A DNA stretch of 64,000 nucleotides from the NCBI GenBank assembly GCA_948567375.1, contig OX419755.1, positions 32,245,001-32,309,000 of the forward strand. The letters are read 5' to 3'. Every line of letters starts with the position of its first letter. Position 1 is the first letter of the stretch. This stretch comes from Lunularia cruciata. Lineage: Eukaryota; Streptophyta; Marchantiopsida; Lunulariales; Lunulariaceae. Shown in pieces: positions 45,500-56,571 of this stretch. The notes below the pieces were generated by a model that saw only the letters and a program-made list of their open reading frames with translations, was not told the origin of the DNA and searched no databases. A program made the position numbers and the translations under genes.

Positions 45500-47900
45500 T
45501 TGCATTTAACTCCTTCCTTCACACTCTTGCAAAGTTCATCTAACCCTGATCTGACTGAATCTAATTTGAGACTCATGCTTCTATCATCTTCTTATCTACT
45601 CTCCTTCCTCAAAAAAATTAACAAATTGTTGATATCTTCATCCTTTCCCTTTCTCTTCCTTGTCTCATTCACAAGTAATTTCAATTCGTGCAGTCTCACT
45701 TCCTCTAACTTTACCTTTGACTTAGTACATAATATTACCTTCATTCTTCCAACAATCTCTCCTACTGATTTTGATGTATTTCCACAAGTTCTCTTCATCA
45801 TAAACTCATCATGATACATTTGCAGTTCCTCCTTATAATCTACTTTCAATGTCTTCTTCTCCTCTGCATATTGAGCAATCTGAGCTTTTGCACACTTCAC
45901 CAGATCTCACAGCCTTTCTTTTTCATGACTTTTGCTTGTAAGTTCTCTTTGCCATGCCTGATCTTTCTCTTGAGCACTCCAACTCCTACTCCATCACAAC
46001 TGCAATTGCCTTGGAGTACAATACTTCCAAATATGTGTCCTTGAATTCCCTCTTCAACCCCTTTAATATTGCCTTCTTGTCCTTCAATTCTTTGGCTTGA
46101 TGCTCAAGTTCAATACCATGCTTCACAAAATTCTCCTGCAAGTTATTAAAGCCCTTCCTCCCAAGTACCGCATCAACCTAAAGAACTTTGACTTCCTCCT
46201 CACCTTGGGTTAACTTCTCCTTCAACTCTGAGATTTCCTCACTCAAGTACTTCACTACTTGTAATTCATCCTTTACTTCAAGATAATATTGCTTCAGACT
46301 CTTCTTCTTCTGCCTCAATTGCAACAAAAAGGGATAGAAAATCTTTGACAAATATTCTACTCCTCTGACTCTTCCACTTCATCATATTTGGCTTCAAGCC
46401 CTTCTTCTACTGGTGCCTTATTCCAAAGTATCAACCTTCTCACCTTGTAATATCTTTTGTAATATCTTTTGACCTTTCTTCTTCTTCCTTGGCTTTACTT
46501 GTTTGTGCAATAGCAAGCTGCAGACTTCTCTTTGATCTTGCTCCTCTTGGAAACACCAATATCTGCTTCTCTTCTCTCTCCTCCGTTATATCCACTTTGG
46601 GCAACTCTAAGTATTGGCGCTTTCCTCCTTCCATGCATTCAATCTATGTGTAGAACTCTTGATCCTCTTCTTTGCCTCCTTCATCCACTGATTGCTGGAC
46701 CTTGGGCTCTCCATCACTCTCACTTGACTCTTGACTCTGCAGCATGAGTTCATTGTCTTCTTCTAAGTCTTTGTTCTTAGACTCAGCCTTGCCTTCAAAT
46801 TCTACACCTAAAAACAAGTCTACCACCACCATTTCTTGATTCAGGTTTAGCCTTCTTGTCTTTTGTGGTTGAACTAGTGATACTACTTCTTTGGGTCTAC
46901 TCCACTTCCTTGGCCTTTAGATACTCACCGCCACTTCTTTCTCTTGCTCCATCTTGGCAAATTATTTGTTGCCTTAGTGGATTTACCTTATGTAATATGG
47001 TTTGTCTACATCCACATCTTGGCATACATTGAGGTGAAAGTGCAATACCATCTGTCTTTTCTCCTCCAAGCTCAATAAGTCCAATCCCAAATAGAAATAG
47101 GCTGCAAATGGCACAAAGTAATAGGGTGGCAAGTCCATTCTCCATCTCCCAATCATTTGGCCTACTCTTTGGTGACAGCACTTTCTCTTGCAAACATTTG
47201 GTGATAGATACTGCTTGCTACTTTGTTACATAGGTGGTTTGCTCTAGCTTAAACATTGCCATTAGAGCCCAACTATACCTTGCCTTATCTGGTCTTTATA
47301 ACAATCCGCCTTGTACCCATTCTTAGTGCAAGGAGCACTGAAAGAATTTCTCACCGTTGTTGTCTCCTCCAAAGGATCACACTTCTGATAGAAGGTGACT
47401 CCTCCTACTTCTCCCACTTCTCTCTCCAAGACTAATCTCCAATCTGATTGTGTCCATCAAGCCGGATTGCCTCTCTTTCCTTTTGTCTTGGGGCCATCTT
47501 CACAATAACGGGTGGCTATCTCTACCATGAAACCTAGAAAACTCAAGTTTTAGTTCCAGGCCAGAAAAGTGATCCAAAGTTATTCAAGACTTTGATCCTT
47601 GCCACTATATCTAATCTCCAAATTGCCAAACTCCTCACTGCAAGTGAAGGAATTTTCCTACTACACTCTACCAGCATCGTGTGTTTTTTTACTGTTGATC
47701 TTTGAAAGATCAAACTCTCACTTGGACACAAGATTTTAACTCCTTTAGGACAACTATTGAGAGGCATAGGATATCATTGTGACATTTCAAAACTTCTTCA
47801 ATGAAGTATTAGTCTTATAGCATTTTGCTGCACTGTCATTCTTCAATTGATCTTCAATTGACACACAAATTTTGTGTGTTTCTTTCTTGTCACTCTCAAC
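45500..47900 (-). pseudogene. U3-embedded ORF remnant in LL-1 5' LTR
   Basis: 46832-46644 (MVVVDLFLGVEFEGKAESK, then SQESSESDGEPK) and 46634-46440 correspond to the middle part. 45900-45592 (102 codons, MKCAKAQIAQYAEEKKTLKV, VRLHELKLLVNETRKRKGKD) corresponds to the end of the coiled coil in LL-2. Order and spacing are kept although the frames are broken. It shows that the ORF belongs to both LTRs of one element. Confidence 0.65.
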
Positions 47901-47994
47901 TTTCATCTCCCCAAAGTAGTTATTTTCTTCACCTGTACTTTCTTGATTTGCTAGGCCTAAGGAAACGTTGTTATATTTTTTTGGGTTGGGTTGG

Positions 47995-48433
47995 TGTCAC
48001 ACCATTTGTAGTTCCGCATCTAGCTGCTCGGACACTAGAGTTCTAGTGATAGTAGTTAGAGTTATTCTAGTAGTTTCTCAAGGACTAATTTTTGACAGTC
48101 TGATTTGGTGTTCGGGGTACTGACTTCACGATGGGGCCCACCATTCACACCGTTGAGTGTGTTGTCAGCGGGACCGTTAGGGTTCTAGTGCTAGCTCGAG
48201 TCCAGGGGAGTATAGTTTCGAAGTGAGCTCCATAGAGCTCACTTCTCTAATGTTGAGCCTTTGAGTTCCTGGATATGGTGGACAGAGGCCGGCGAGCGTC
48301 ACTTGGATTCTCTATGCTTGAGTGGATGTGGCTTGACTGTAATCAATGCCCAGTTATTGGCAATTTATAGAGTGATAGATCAAGTACTGATCTGAGTTGA
48401 GTTGAGTTAAGAGTGTTAAGCAATCTGATTACA
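47995..48433 (+). repeat. MET-G 5' LTR lacking its first ~107 bases
   Basis: TGTCACACCATTTGTAG onwards matches 57385-57840. The LTR start (TGTGGCACTTTAG...) found at 57278 is missing here but is present at the far right end, 57841-57962. The LTR end reads CTGATTACA. Confidence 0.82.
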
Positions 48434-49874
48434 TCAAAGAAGTGAAGTCAGGGGGAAATCGGGTGCAGGAACGTTGAGTGTTGGTGGTATCTCCAAGCTC
48501 GGTGGATCATGGTAGCTCGATTCAAGTTCTGTGTTTCCCTAGTGTGCAGAAGCTCGTTCAAGTGATGCAGATTTGGCAGTTAGGCGGATGGTGTGCGGAA
48601 GCGCTTGCCAAATTTTGAGCAAAGAAGGAGCAATTTCCGAGCAATGTTGTGATTTTGAGCTCAGGAAGTGAAGGCAGGACCAATGTGCTGCGAGTTGGGC
48701 TCAGAAAGTGAAATTGAAGGTGGAGTTTGGAAGCTCTTCTCATGAAATTGTCATTTGGAAAAACCTGTTTTGTCAATTTGGCTCGAGTAGAAAGTTAGCG
48801 GGGGATTTGGCGGAAAGCCATCTTTAGGGTTTACATCAGATTTTACGTCAGATTTTCGGCCAGATTTTGAGGAGTTTTTGCTGTTTGGCCAGATTTGGAG
48901 GACTTTCGCTAGTTTGGAGGACTTTCACAGATTTGGAGAAGTTTTGCCAATTTTGGAGGAGGTTCGAAGTGGCAACAAGAAAGGCCTCATTTGGCTGAAT
49001 TTCAGCGTTTCAAGGCTTCGAGGCATAGGGCTGTGGGCTATGAGAGGCTACGAAGGCCTAGAAGGGTCAGCAAGCCAGCTTGCTGCCGTGAGGCTAGCTA
49101 GTTTAGAGTAGATCTTGGTCATTGGTTGGCAAAATCTGCCTTTCTTGCTAGATTGTGCGCAACAGGGTTTGACCCCTAGATCTCTTGTTCCTAGATTGGT
49201 GTCCTAGCCAACTGGTCCACCTTCACTTGTTGTCCTAGGGACTACGCCATTGTTATCTATACACATGTAGCTTTGGCTAGGAGAGGCAGTTTGATCCCAT
49301 TCGTGGTGATCCTGGTAGCTTAAGACTTAGATACAAACACTCTCTTATGTCAAATGCCAAATGGTGGCAGAGTTAGTCTCGTGTTGTGTTATGAGATGGA
49401 GGGTTTTTGTTTAGATTTCTTGTGATTGGATCCCCTTCATTCTCTACTTCCAGTTTGTGCACCACGTTTGTGTGAGGTGCCCTGATTTTTGAGCATTGGT
49501 GCTTTGGTGTGCTCTCGGTGGTGAGGCTGGAATGATGACCAGTCAGACTACCTTTGTTTCTCTCCGGTGAGGCAGGAAGTGATGACCTGCAGACCGTGAG
49601 AGTGCATGTTATGATGGCAGGTTACAGGTTGCCCTTCCCCTAGTGTAGTTATCTCGGTTAGAGTTACATTAGTGGGTGGTGTCTAGTTGGTGTTGGCACG
49701 TGGTGGTGTTGGCACTTGGTGGGGCACTTGCGGTTGCAGTTGGTGGTTCAGGTTTACTGTTGCAGTTACGTGGTCACGACGGAATTCTTTGGAGATTCTA
49801 GAGGAGTTAGCCCTGCAGTATGCAGTGCGTTTACTCGGAGTGGTGCTCGGTATCAGCCTGTATCTCAGGTCCCA
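48434..49874 (+). other. MET-G leader
   Basis: About 1.4 kb without a conserved frame. No canonical primer site touches the LTR end. TGGTGGCAGAG at 49362 resembles the initiator-Met site TGGTATCAGAG but lies 930 bases downstream. A tRNA-like segment lies at 49160-49222 on the minus strand. Confidence 0.45.
49160..49222 (-). other. tRNA-like / SINE-head-like segment in MET-G leader
   Basis: The minus strand contains GGACCAGTTGGCTAGGACAC (box-A-like, D-arm) and, about 30 bases later, GGGGTCAAACCC (box-B-like, T-arm). The spacing fits a degenerate tRNA or the head of a tRNA-derived SINE. No cloverleaf was computed. Confidence 0.4.
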
Positions 49875-51706
49875 ATGAGGGAGGAGATTGACTCTGAGTT
49901 GGAGTTTGACACAAAAGCTGATTCAGTTGAGAGTGCATTTGGTGTGTCCGCACCAATGTTGTGGGACATGGACAAGATTTATGGGGCCTCCAAAGGCCTA
50001 GGCGTTACTCTGGTACAGTGGGTACCATTGAGTTGCATGACTTCATCCAGGAGTTTGATAGTTGGTGTGATCTGCAGCAGATGTGGAACCCGACTTTGTT
50101 CATGCCCCTCATGGCATGGAAGGGGTTGTTTCAGCATATGGAAGGTCCGCCAATGGATGATTACCATGAGTCCAAGAGAGCTCATTTGGAGGAGATTGAG
50201 TTATGGAGACAGTATTGGTCTCCACACTATGTCTCCATCACTTCAGGCTTGGTGGCCAGGAGTAGATCAGCTGTACCCACGAGTTCTAGCTCGAGTAGTG
50301 TTGGTGGAGCTAGTGGAGGTGCACTAGCTAGAGATAGTGCTACTACAAGTGGAGGTACTGCTGCAGGAGGTGATGTGGTACCGGGGTTTAACCCCATGGT
50401 GGAGTTCTTCCTGTGTTTGAGGCAGAACTACCAGGGAGTGCAGACTGACAAGCTGAGGAGCTTGCAGGAGTTCCAGCAAAAGGCTGGAGAGAGCCTACGC
50501 GAGGCATACACTTGCATGAGGTGGCTGATCAGTTTCACTCAGGAAGTTACTGAGGCCCAAGCAATCCAGTTTTGGTATGGGATACTAGACAGGGAGTTGC
50601 AACGTAGTGTTCGTGTTGCTACGTTGTTGCAGGGTACTTTGCCCACTTTGGCAGTAGTCTTTGGTTTGGCTGAGCGTATTGAGCTCAACATGGTGGAAGA
50701 GAGAGTGGTGACATCTGGATTTGGTAGGGAGACCTCATCCACGGTTGTGACTTCTTCTAGAGTGCAGCAAAGTGCACCACGCCCACTTGGTTTTCAAGGA
50801 TAGGGTGGACAGCCCAGATCCTATGGAGCGAGTAGAGGGCCTAGTGGAGTTAGACCCTTACCCTCATTTTTGGGTCAACAGCAGCCAGTGAGTGGTGGTG
50901 TTGCTTGTTGGACTCGTGGTGGACCTCACCATAGGAGAGAGTGTACTTAGGGCAGCGGACCTGATACCTCTGGTGCATCACAGCCAGCATAGAGGCAGTA
51001 TGAGCACTGCCATAGATTTGGTCACAGTAGTGACCGGTGTTTTGACCTACATCCGGAGTTACGGAGTGGTAGGGCTGCTATGGCAGGTAGTAGAGGAGCT
51101 CCAGTTCATGGAGGACGAGGTGGTAGAGGTGGTGGTAGAGGATCTACACCTAGTAGGGGTGCAGTACCTACCCTTACTTCTGACACTGCTATGGCTACTT
51201 GGATTGAGCAGTTGGAGCAGAGATTGGCTAGTATGGCTATTGCTCAGAGGAGATCAGATTTGGGTGTTGAGGCTTCCACCTCATATGCTGGTGATAGAGA
51301 TGCTTTGGACTTCATGTGCGGAGCAGCACAGGTGGATGCATCTGCAGTAGTGACTAGGAGTGCAGTACGTGCTCCAGAGCCTAGAGGAGCATCAATGGAG
51401 TTGGACCCACAGAGAGGAGAGGTTGGGAGACAGGTCAGACTTCCCTAGTCTTTCATGCTATCAGAGGCATTATAGACAACATCCATGGTTCCTAGACGTC
51501 CTAGTGCAAGTGTGGTAGGTGGTGATGGAGTACCTGATGGAGTACCTGCTAGTCAGCCACCTGCTACTACACAGACTGAGTCTAGCATGATGTTGGGGGC
51601 GGCTCAACTGATTATGCGGCATCCTTTGTTTTCAGCCAGTGACATGTTTACATTGGGAGTTGACCCAGCCCCAGTGTTCCGGTTGGTTGCCATGTTGTGT
51701 AAGTAG
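49875..51706 (+). pseudogene. MET-G gag
   Basis: ATG at 49875 reads MREEIDSELEFDTKADSVES. A frame change near 50010 leads to the long frame 49961-51706. Capsid features are FIQEFDSWCDLQQMWN, FLCLRQNYQGVQTDKLRSLQ and ESLREAYTCMRWL. A Gly/Ser-rich stretch precedes a zinc-knuckle remnant, YEHCHRFGHSSDRC near 51000, with the first Cys changed to Tyr, and an RG-rich basic patch (GGRGGRGGGRG). TAG stops at 50801, 50948, 50990, 51446 and 51473 all fit CAG to TAG. TAG at 51704 may be the natural gag end, with protease in the +1 frame. Confidence 0.82.
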
Positions 51707-52275
51707 GGATGGTGCAGTTCCTACTACTAGAGCAGAGGTGGTTGGTAGTGGAGCTGACTTGGTTGAGGAGCATGGGATCCGTTCAGCGACCAATGGTTTA
51801 TGGCAAGCAGCAGCGGCTAGACTGGAGGAGTTGCCAGCTAGACCGGCCTTTGAGAGAGCGTGGTTTACACCTGGTGTTGTCCTATTGGATAACCAGAGGG
51901 GGATTTTTTGTTTGGTGGGACCTTCAGGGAAGGTCTATACACCACAAAGAGTCTTGTTAGACTCTGGTGCACAGCCCCTTATGTTGGGGAAGGCTGCAGT
52001 TGTAGGTTTGGAGTTACGGAAGACCGATGTGGAGATGTCCATTTCAGATCCAGACATCTCTTGGTGGTGGTTCGACATAGTACATCACACGTGGAGAGCT
52101 TGTTGTCCAGGTTCAGCCTGGTCATCCGACTGATAGCTCGGTGGTGAGAGCTCAGGCTATTGCGACGATAGCTGAGTCATATGATGTGCTAGTTGGGAGA
52201 GCAGTGTTATACCCTATGGGTTTCAGCATTGACTATTGGGAGGAGACAGCCTCTTATAGACCTGGTTGGCAGTCT
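51707..52275 (+). pseudogene. MET-G aspartic protease
   Basis: The frame beginning in gag overlap (51639-52133) reads RGIFCLVGPSGKVYTPQRVL and LLDSGAQPLMLGKAAVVGLE. D-S-G-A is the intact active-site loop of a retroviral aspartic protease. A frame change near 52075 leads to the flap and C-terminal part SYDVLVGRAVLYPMGFSID (about 52180) in the same frame as the methyltransferase. Confidence 0.85.
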
Positions 52276-52542
52276 GGTTAGGGACGGGTATGTTGCCTAC
52301 CAGTACACTTCAGTAGTGGCAGTCTTGGCTCACTAAAGTCCGGGACCATGGCAGCATCAGTTTTAGCTTTCAGCGGTGCAGTTACTTGGCCTAGTGACTT
52401 GTTGGAGAGGAACGCCCATGTAGAGGATACTCCAGTACCAGAGGAGATCACTCGGCTTTGGAGTACGAGTGGGATTGTTCCATCCACCTTGGATGTTCCA
52501 TTGTGGAGTTTAGAGGAGGCATTGTAGCAGCATGCAGATCAG

Positions 52543-53630
52543 TTGGTGCAGCAGGCTTGGAGTGGAGCCTTTGTACCATCAGGGGATGAGTGTGAGGATG
52601 AGCCTCCAAAGGTGATTGCTTTGACACCTCTGGATACCACACTCATTGCTTGGCAGTATCCAGTAGAGGGGATATGTCTATTGGAGTTTGGTGGGATCAG
52701 CACCGGACTAGCTGCGATGTTACAAGCGGGTATACGAGTACAGAGGTACTTGTATATAGAGAGGGATGAGACTGCTAGGCGAGTCTCTCTACATCATGTG
52801 GCACACTTGGCCTATTGGTATCCGGAGTTATTACCAATGTCAGCAGTCAGAGGTTACCAGAAGGCCTTACCAGGAGACATTTCCTTATTGGGGGCGCATG
52901 ACCTAAAGAAACATGGGCCTATTCACTTGGTGATTTTTGGATGGCCATGTCAGGGACATACACGTGCGGGCTGCGGTTTGGGTCTTCAAGATCCTCGTTC
53001 TAGTGTGTTTTGGGAGATATTACGGATACTACGACATCTCCAGGTTCATCAGTCTGTTTCTCCAGCTTACCTTTTGGAGAACGTTCCATTGATGGGTGAT
53101 TCTTGCACTAGAGTGGTGGCGAGTACACATCAGGTCCATTCATGGATGGGACCTGCTGTATTGTTAGATGCAGCCAAAGTGGGATCACGGGCTCATCGTC
53201 TTTGTCTTTGGTGGACGAACCTCTTACCCAGAGAGGTTCTACAGCGTAGTTATGATGGGATTCAGCGACTAGACCACATTCTTGTTGATGATATCTTGGA
53301 TGCTGGACGTCAGTCTCAGACAGTGGTAGTGGCTGATAGGTCATCTATGGCAATGGTGAACCTAGTTGGACAGCCTAGAGCTGCATTTCCCACACTCATG
53401 AGTTTCCCAGGCTCTCATGCTTTTTGAGAGGGAGGACTTGGACTTGTTTTGGACTCACAATTACAGCAGTTGGTGGAGCCCAATGCTGTTGAGAGAGAGC
53501 GGGCAATGGGTTTTCGCACCAGTATTACCGCTGTTCCAGCAGTGTCAGAGGCATCTAGGCGTCAGGTGTTAGGTCAGGCTATGAACCTGAACTATTTGAC
53601 CTGGATTGTGAGCCTTGGCTTGGCAGAGCA
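52543..53630 (+). CDS. DNMT3-like DNA (cytosine-5) methyltransferase domain of MET-G Pol
   Basis: This domain would transfer a methyl group from S-adenosylmethionine to cytosine C5 in DNA. 294 codons are open (52543-53427); after one TGA (53425) the same frame continues to motif X. Residues count from 52543. Motif I: ICLLEFGGISTGL (44-56). Motif II: YIERDE (71-76). Motif IV: FGWPCQGHT (132-140), catalytic Cys136 (52948-52950) present. Motif VI: LLENVPLMG (177-185), Glu179 present. Motif VIII-like: SRAHRLCLWWTNL (215-227). Motifs IX/X: VERERAMGFRTSI and RRQVLGQAMNLNY (53490-53600). Canonical motif order excludes the circularly permuted DRM type; there is no chromodomain insert as in CMT. The ERER-GF, AHR and GI-TGL patterns fit DNMT3 best. 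It is in frame with the protease end upstream and the RT leader downstream, so it is part of Pol. No own promoter or start is needed; the Met at 52543 is only the first in the open stretch. Confidence 0.9.
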
Positions 53631-53775
53631 GCGTAGGATGCGCTTGATAGGCATCACCACTCAGACACTTGTGAGCCCTGTGCCTATTGAGACAATTCAG
53701 GCACATGCTGGGGGCGATGGACCAAGTGGACATGGTATTCTTGGGACACATCCAGTAGCTACTAGGGAGAGTGGT

Positions 53776-53850
53776 CTACTTGGAGTCCATCTAGGTAAGC
53801 GTGGGCTACTTGGAGTCCATCTAGGTAAGCGTGGGCTACTTGGATTACAC
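53776..53850 (+). repeat. 30-base tandem repeat in the methyltransferase-RT linker
   Basis: CTACTTGGAGTCCATCTAGG starts a 30-base unit at 53776, repeated exactly at 53806 and partially at 53836. It is in frame and encodes LLGVHLGKRG repeats. Confidence 0.9.
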
Positions 53851-53999
53851 CCTTGGTCCACATGGGATGCGGCTAGAGGACGTGTGGAGCTTGCAGCCAA
53901 AGTGGAGGGAGTTTTTCACACAGAGGTTGGGACCTCTAGTGGTCAAGAGCATGACACTATTGCTCCCAAGGGCCCAGTGTAGCAGCCAGTCAATACGTC

Positions 54000-55097
54000 T
54001 TCCACTCCTACTACAGTTATAGAGGATACTTGGGAGCTAGATCTTGGACCCAAGCTTACTGGAGAGGAAAGACAGAGGGTTTGGAGGTTCTTGAGGAGTC
54101 ACACGAGTTGTTTTGCCTTCAGTATGAAGGATTTGGGTGCTATGAAGGGACCTGGTATACAAATTGAGCTGACTAGCGACACACCTGTTTTCCGACGTCC
54201 TTATCAATATAGTGAGATGGAGAGGACATTGATTCAGAGCCGGAGTAGTGACCTTTTTGAGGCTGGTTTGGTGGAGATTTCACATGAGAGTATGCATCAG
54301 CGACAGTGATGCCAACTAAGAAGGATATGCATGGCAACTATACAGATAGGCAGATGTGTGGAGATTACCGTCCTATCAACCGACAGACCAAGGCTGATCG
54401 GTATGCCATGCCTACATCAGAGGAGATTTTTGATGCGATTGGGCATGCAAAGGTCTTCAGTACTTTGGATCTTTGAGCGGGATATCATCAGTTGCCGATT
54501 AGGGAGGAGGATAAGTCCAAGACAGCATTTTGGGCTATTGATCCTCACGGCAAGGATGTGTTATATCAGTGGAGGTTCTTACCATTTGGGTTGAAGAACG
54601 CTCCTGCTGAGTTCTAGAGGGTCATGGATAGGATCCTAGCTGGATTGGATTTTGCTCAGTGCTATATTGATGACATTTTGGTTTATAGCACTACTGTGGA
54701 GGAGCATGAGAGACAATTGTTGGAGGTGTTTGAGAGGTTGAGATCTCATGGACTCAAACTACATCCTGGGAAGTGTAGGTTCTTCCATGAGCAGGTTGAG
54801 TATTTGGGTCACACTATCTACCCCGGAGGACTTGGTGTCCAGCAGACCAAGGTGGAGGCTATTGCATGTATTCCTCAGCCTACGGATGTGAGCAGAGTGC
54901 AAGCATTCCTTGGGTTGGCGAACTTCTATCGCCGCTATGTTAGAGGATTTAGTGCCATTGCCAAGGCCTTGACAAAGCTGACCAAGCTTACACAGGAGTG
55001 GTGTTGGGGAGATGAGCAAGAGAGAGCTTTTGTAGAGCTCAAGGAGAGGTTGACATCTGCTCCTATTTTGAGGAGACCGATCAGGGGACGACCATTT
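54000..55097 (+). pseudogene. MET-G reverse transcriptase
   Basis: The N-terminal part (54000-54295), LTGEERQRVWRFLRSHTSCF and PVFRRPYQYSEMERTLIQ, is in the methyltransferase frame. A frame change near 54297 leads to MPTKKDMHGNYTDRQMCGDY, FDAIGHAKVFSTLDL, FLPFGLKNAPAEF and the active site FAQCYIDDILVYST, with both Asp residues. GLKLHPGKCRFFHEQVEYLG and AFLGLANFYRRYV follow. TGA at 54474 and TAG at 54615 interrupt it (STLDL*AGYHQ, EF*RVMD). Confidence 0.92.
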
Positions 55098-55470
55098 TAG
55101 GTTCATACTGATTGGAGTATGTTGGGGCTTGGAGCGGTGCTCACCCAGCATGATGATGAGGGGAAGGAGTTTGTGGTGGCCTATGCTAGTCGCTCCAACA
55201 ATTCAGCGGAGGCGAAGTATAGTTCATATGAGGGAGAGTGCTTGGCAGTAGTTTGGGCAATAGCACATTTCCGATGTTACCTATTTGGTAACCCCTTCAC
55301 TCTCATCACTGATCATCAGCCGCTGAAGTGGTTGATGGAGTCCGACAAGCTTTTAGGGAAGCTTGCATGATGGGCTCTGATTTTACAAGAGTATGATTTT
55401 GCGGTTGTTCACAGACCTGGAGTGGTGAACCGTGATGCAGATGGGTTGAGTAGAAACCCATGTCCCAGCC
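55098..55470 (+). pseudogene. MET-G RNase H
   Basis: TAG at 55098 is followed by VHTDWSMLGLGAVLTQHDDE, VVAYASRSNNSAEAKYSSYE, GECLAVVWAI and ITDHQPLKWLM, a gypsy RNase H with D, E and D positions recognisable. TGA at 55368 (KLA*WALIL). It ends with NRDADGLSRNP, the usual RNase H end. Confidence 0.88.
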
Positions 55471-56560
55471 AGCAGGATCAGACCGGAGCACGTTGGCATG
55501 GTGAGACAGATGAGAAGATGGTGCCAGGTTGGCATGCATTGGCCCTTCTGTGTATATTTACAGAGACTTTGGTGGTATCTCTCTCAGCGCATACAGGAGG
55601 AGTTATTGAGGTCACAGATCCAAAGAGTGAAGATATTGGTATAGTTCAGCAAGACATTCATGATGATGTCTTAGTGATGGACTATCTTCGCACTGGTGTT
55701 GTGGGTGGCACAATTGAGGCCAAGGAGAGAGACCGTGTTCTTCAGCAAGCCAGACGGTTCAGATTGGAGGGTAGACACCTTTTGCGTGTATGGGAGGATG
55801 GTAGAGTGCGAGTAGTACCACTTCCATCATAGAAACCACAGTTGGTCCGTCATGCTCATGAGGAGCTAGGACATTTTGGAGTAAAGCGTACATATAGCTT
55901 ACTCTAGAGTCATTATTGGTGGCGCGGTATATAGATCGAGGTACAGCAGTTTGTTGCCAGATGTGTGGTTTGTGACCGAGTTAGAGCATCATTCAATGCT
56001 CCTACGCCACAGCTACACCCATTACCTATCATGGGATTGGGTTACCGTTGGAGTTTGGACTTCACCGGACCTTTACCGCTGACTGTGAGACATCATCGGT
56101 ATGTTTTGGTGATGGTGGAGCACTTCTCCAAGTGGATTGAGTTGGTGGCACTTCCTGACAAGTCTAGTGAAGGGACAGCTTACTCTTTCCTGGATCAAGT
56201 TCTTAGTCATTTTGGTGCACCAGCTGAGGTTTTGACTGATCAGGGTACAGAGTTCTTGGGGGAGTTTCAGGTCTTGTGTGACAAGGCTTTGATTGATCAT
56301 CGTACTACATCTCGAGATCACCCTAAGGTAGATGGCTTAGCAGAGAGAGTGGTTCAGACGGTGAAGAGAGGATTGCAAAAGTATGGTTTGCAGAGAGGCC
56401 ACTTGGGAGATTGGGATCTCCAGTTACCTTGGTTGGCCATGGGCTATCGGTTCATCCGGCAAGCCTCCTTAGCATCCTTCTCTCCATACTTTCTACTCTA
56501 TGGACGAGATCCAGACCTACAGCCATTCGTCGAGATGCTACTGTAGTTTTGGACTTGGAT
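55471..56560 (+). pseudogene. MET-G integrase
   Basis: After a spacer (55471-55800), the zinc finger reads RHAHEELGHFGVK...CVVCDRV (55845-55985). The core has WSLDFTGPLP (first D), VLTDQGTEFLGEF (second D) and DGLAERVVQTVK (catalytic E), so the D, D, E set is complete. YFLLYGRDPDLQPF ends the core. TAG stops at 55830, 55905, 55932 and 56544. A frame change near 56550 leads to the C-terminal region. Confidence 0.9.
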
Positions 56561-56571
56561 GACCCCGATGT

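Larger units (their letters stand above)
44465..47994 (-). repeat. 5' LTR of LL-1, main part
   Basis: This is R-U5 plus most of U3. It ends TATGATAACC (plus strand) at 44465. It is cut at 47994 by MET-G, and the last 208 bases are at 57963-58170. When joined, the LTR is about 3.74 kb, close to the 3.79 kb of LL-2. A TATA box (minus) is at 45158-45150 and an (AC)n tract at 45009-45039. Confidence 0.85.

Noticed and set aside
49362-49373. TGGTGGCAGAG as the definite primer site of MET-G
   Set aside because: It lies 930 bases from the LTR end and has mismatches. It is kept only as a candidate in the leader entry.
52543-53427. A host DNMT3 gene or processed pseudogene lying beside a retrotransposon
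   Set aside because: The frame is shared with the protease end upstream (52132 onward) and the RT leader downstream (to 54295), with no intron remnant, poly-A or own flank. It is inside the element between PR and RT.
52543-53630. DRM- or CMT-type methyltransferase
   Set aside because: DRM has permuted motif order, and here I to X run in order. CMT has a chromodomain between early motifs, and none is present. The ERER-GF and AHR patterns fit DNMT3 better. A tree would decide.
53776-53850. Short direct repeats as a CRISPR-like array
   Set aside because: The units are contiguous without spacers, in frame, and in a plant retrotransposon.
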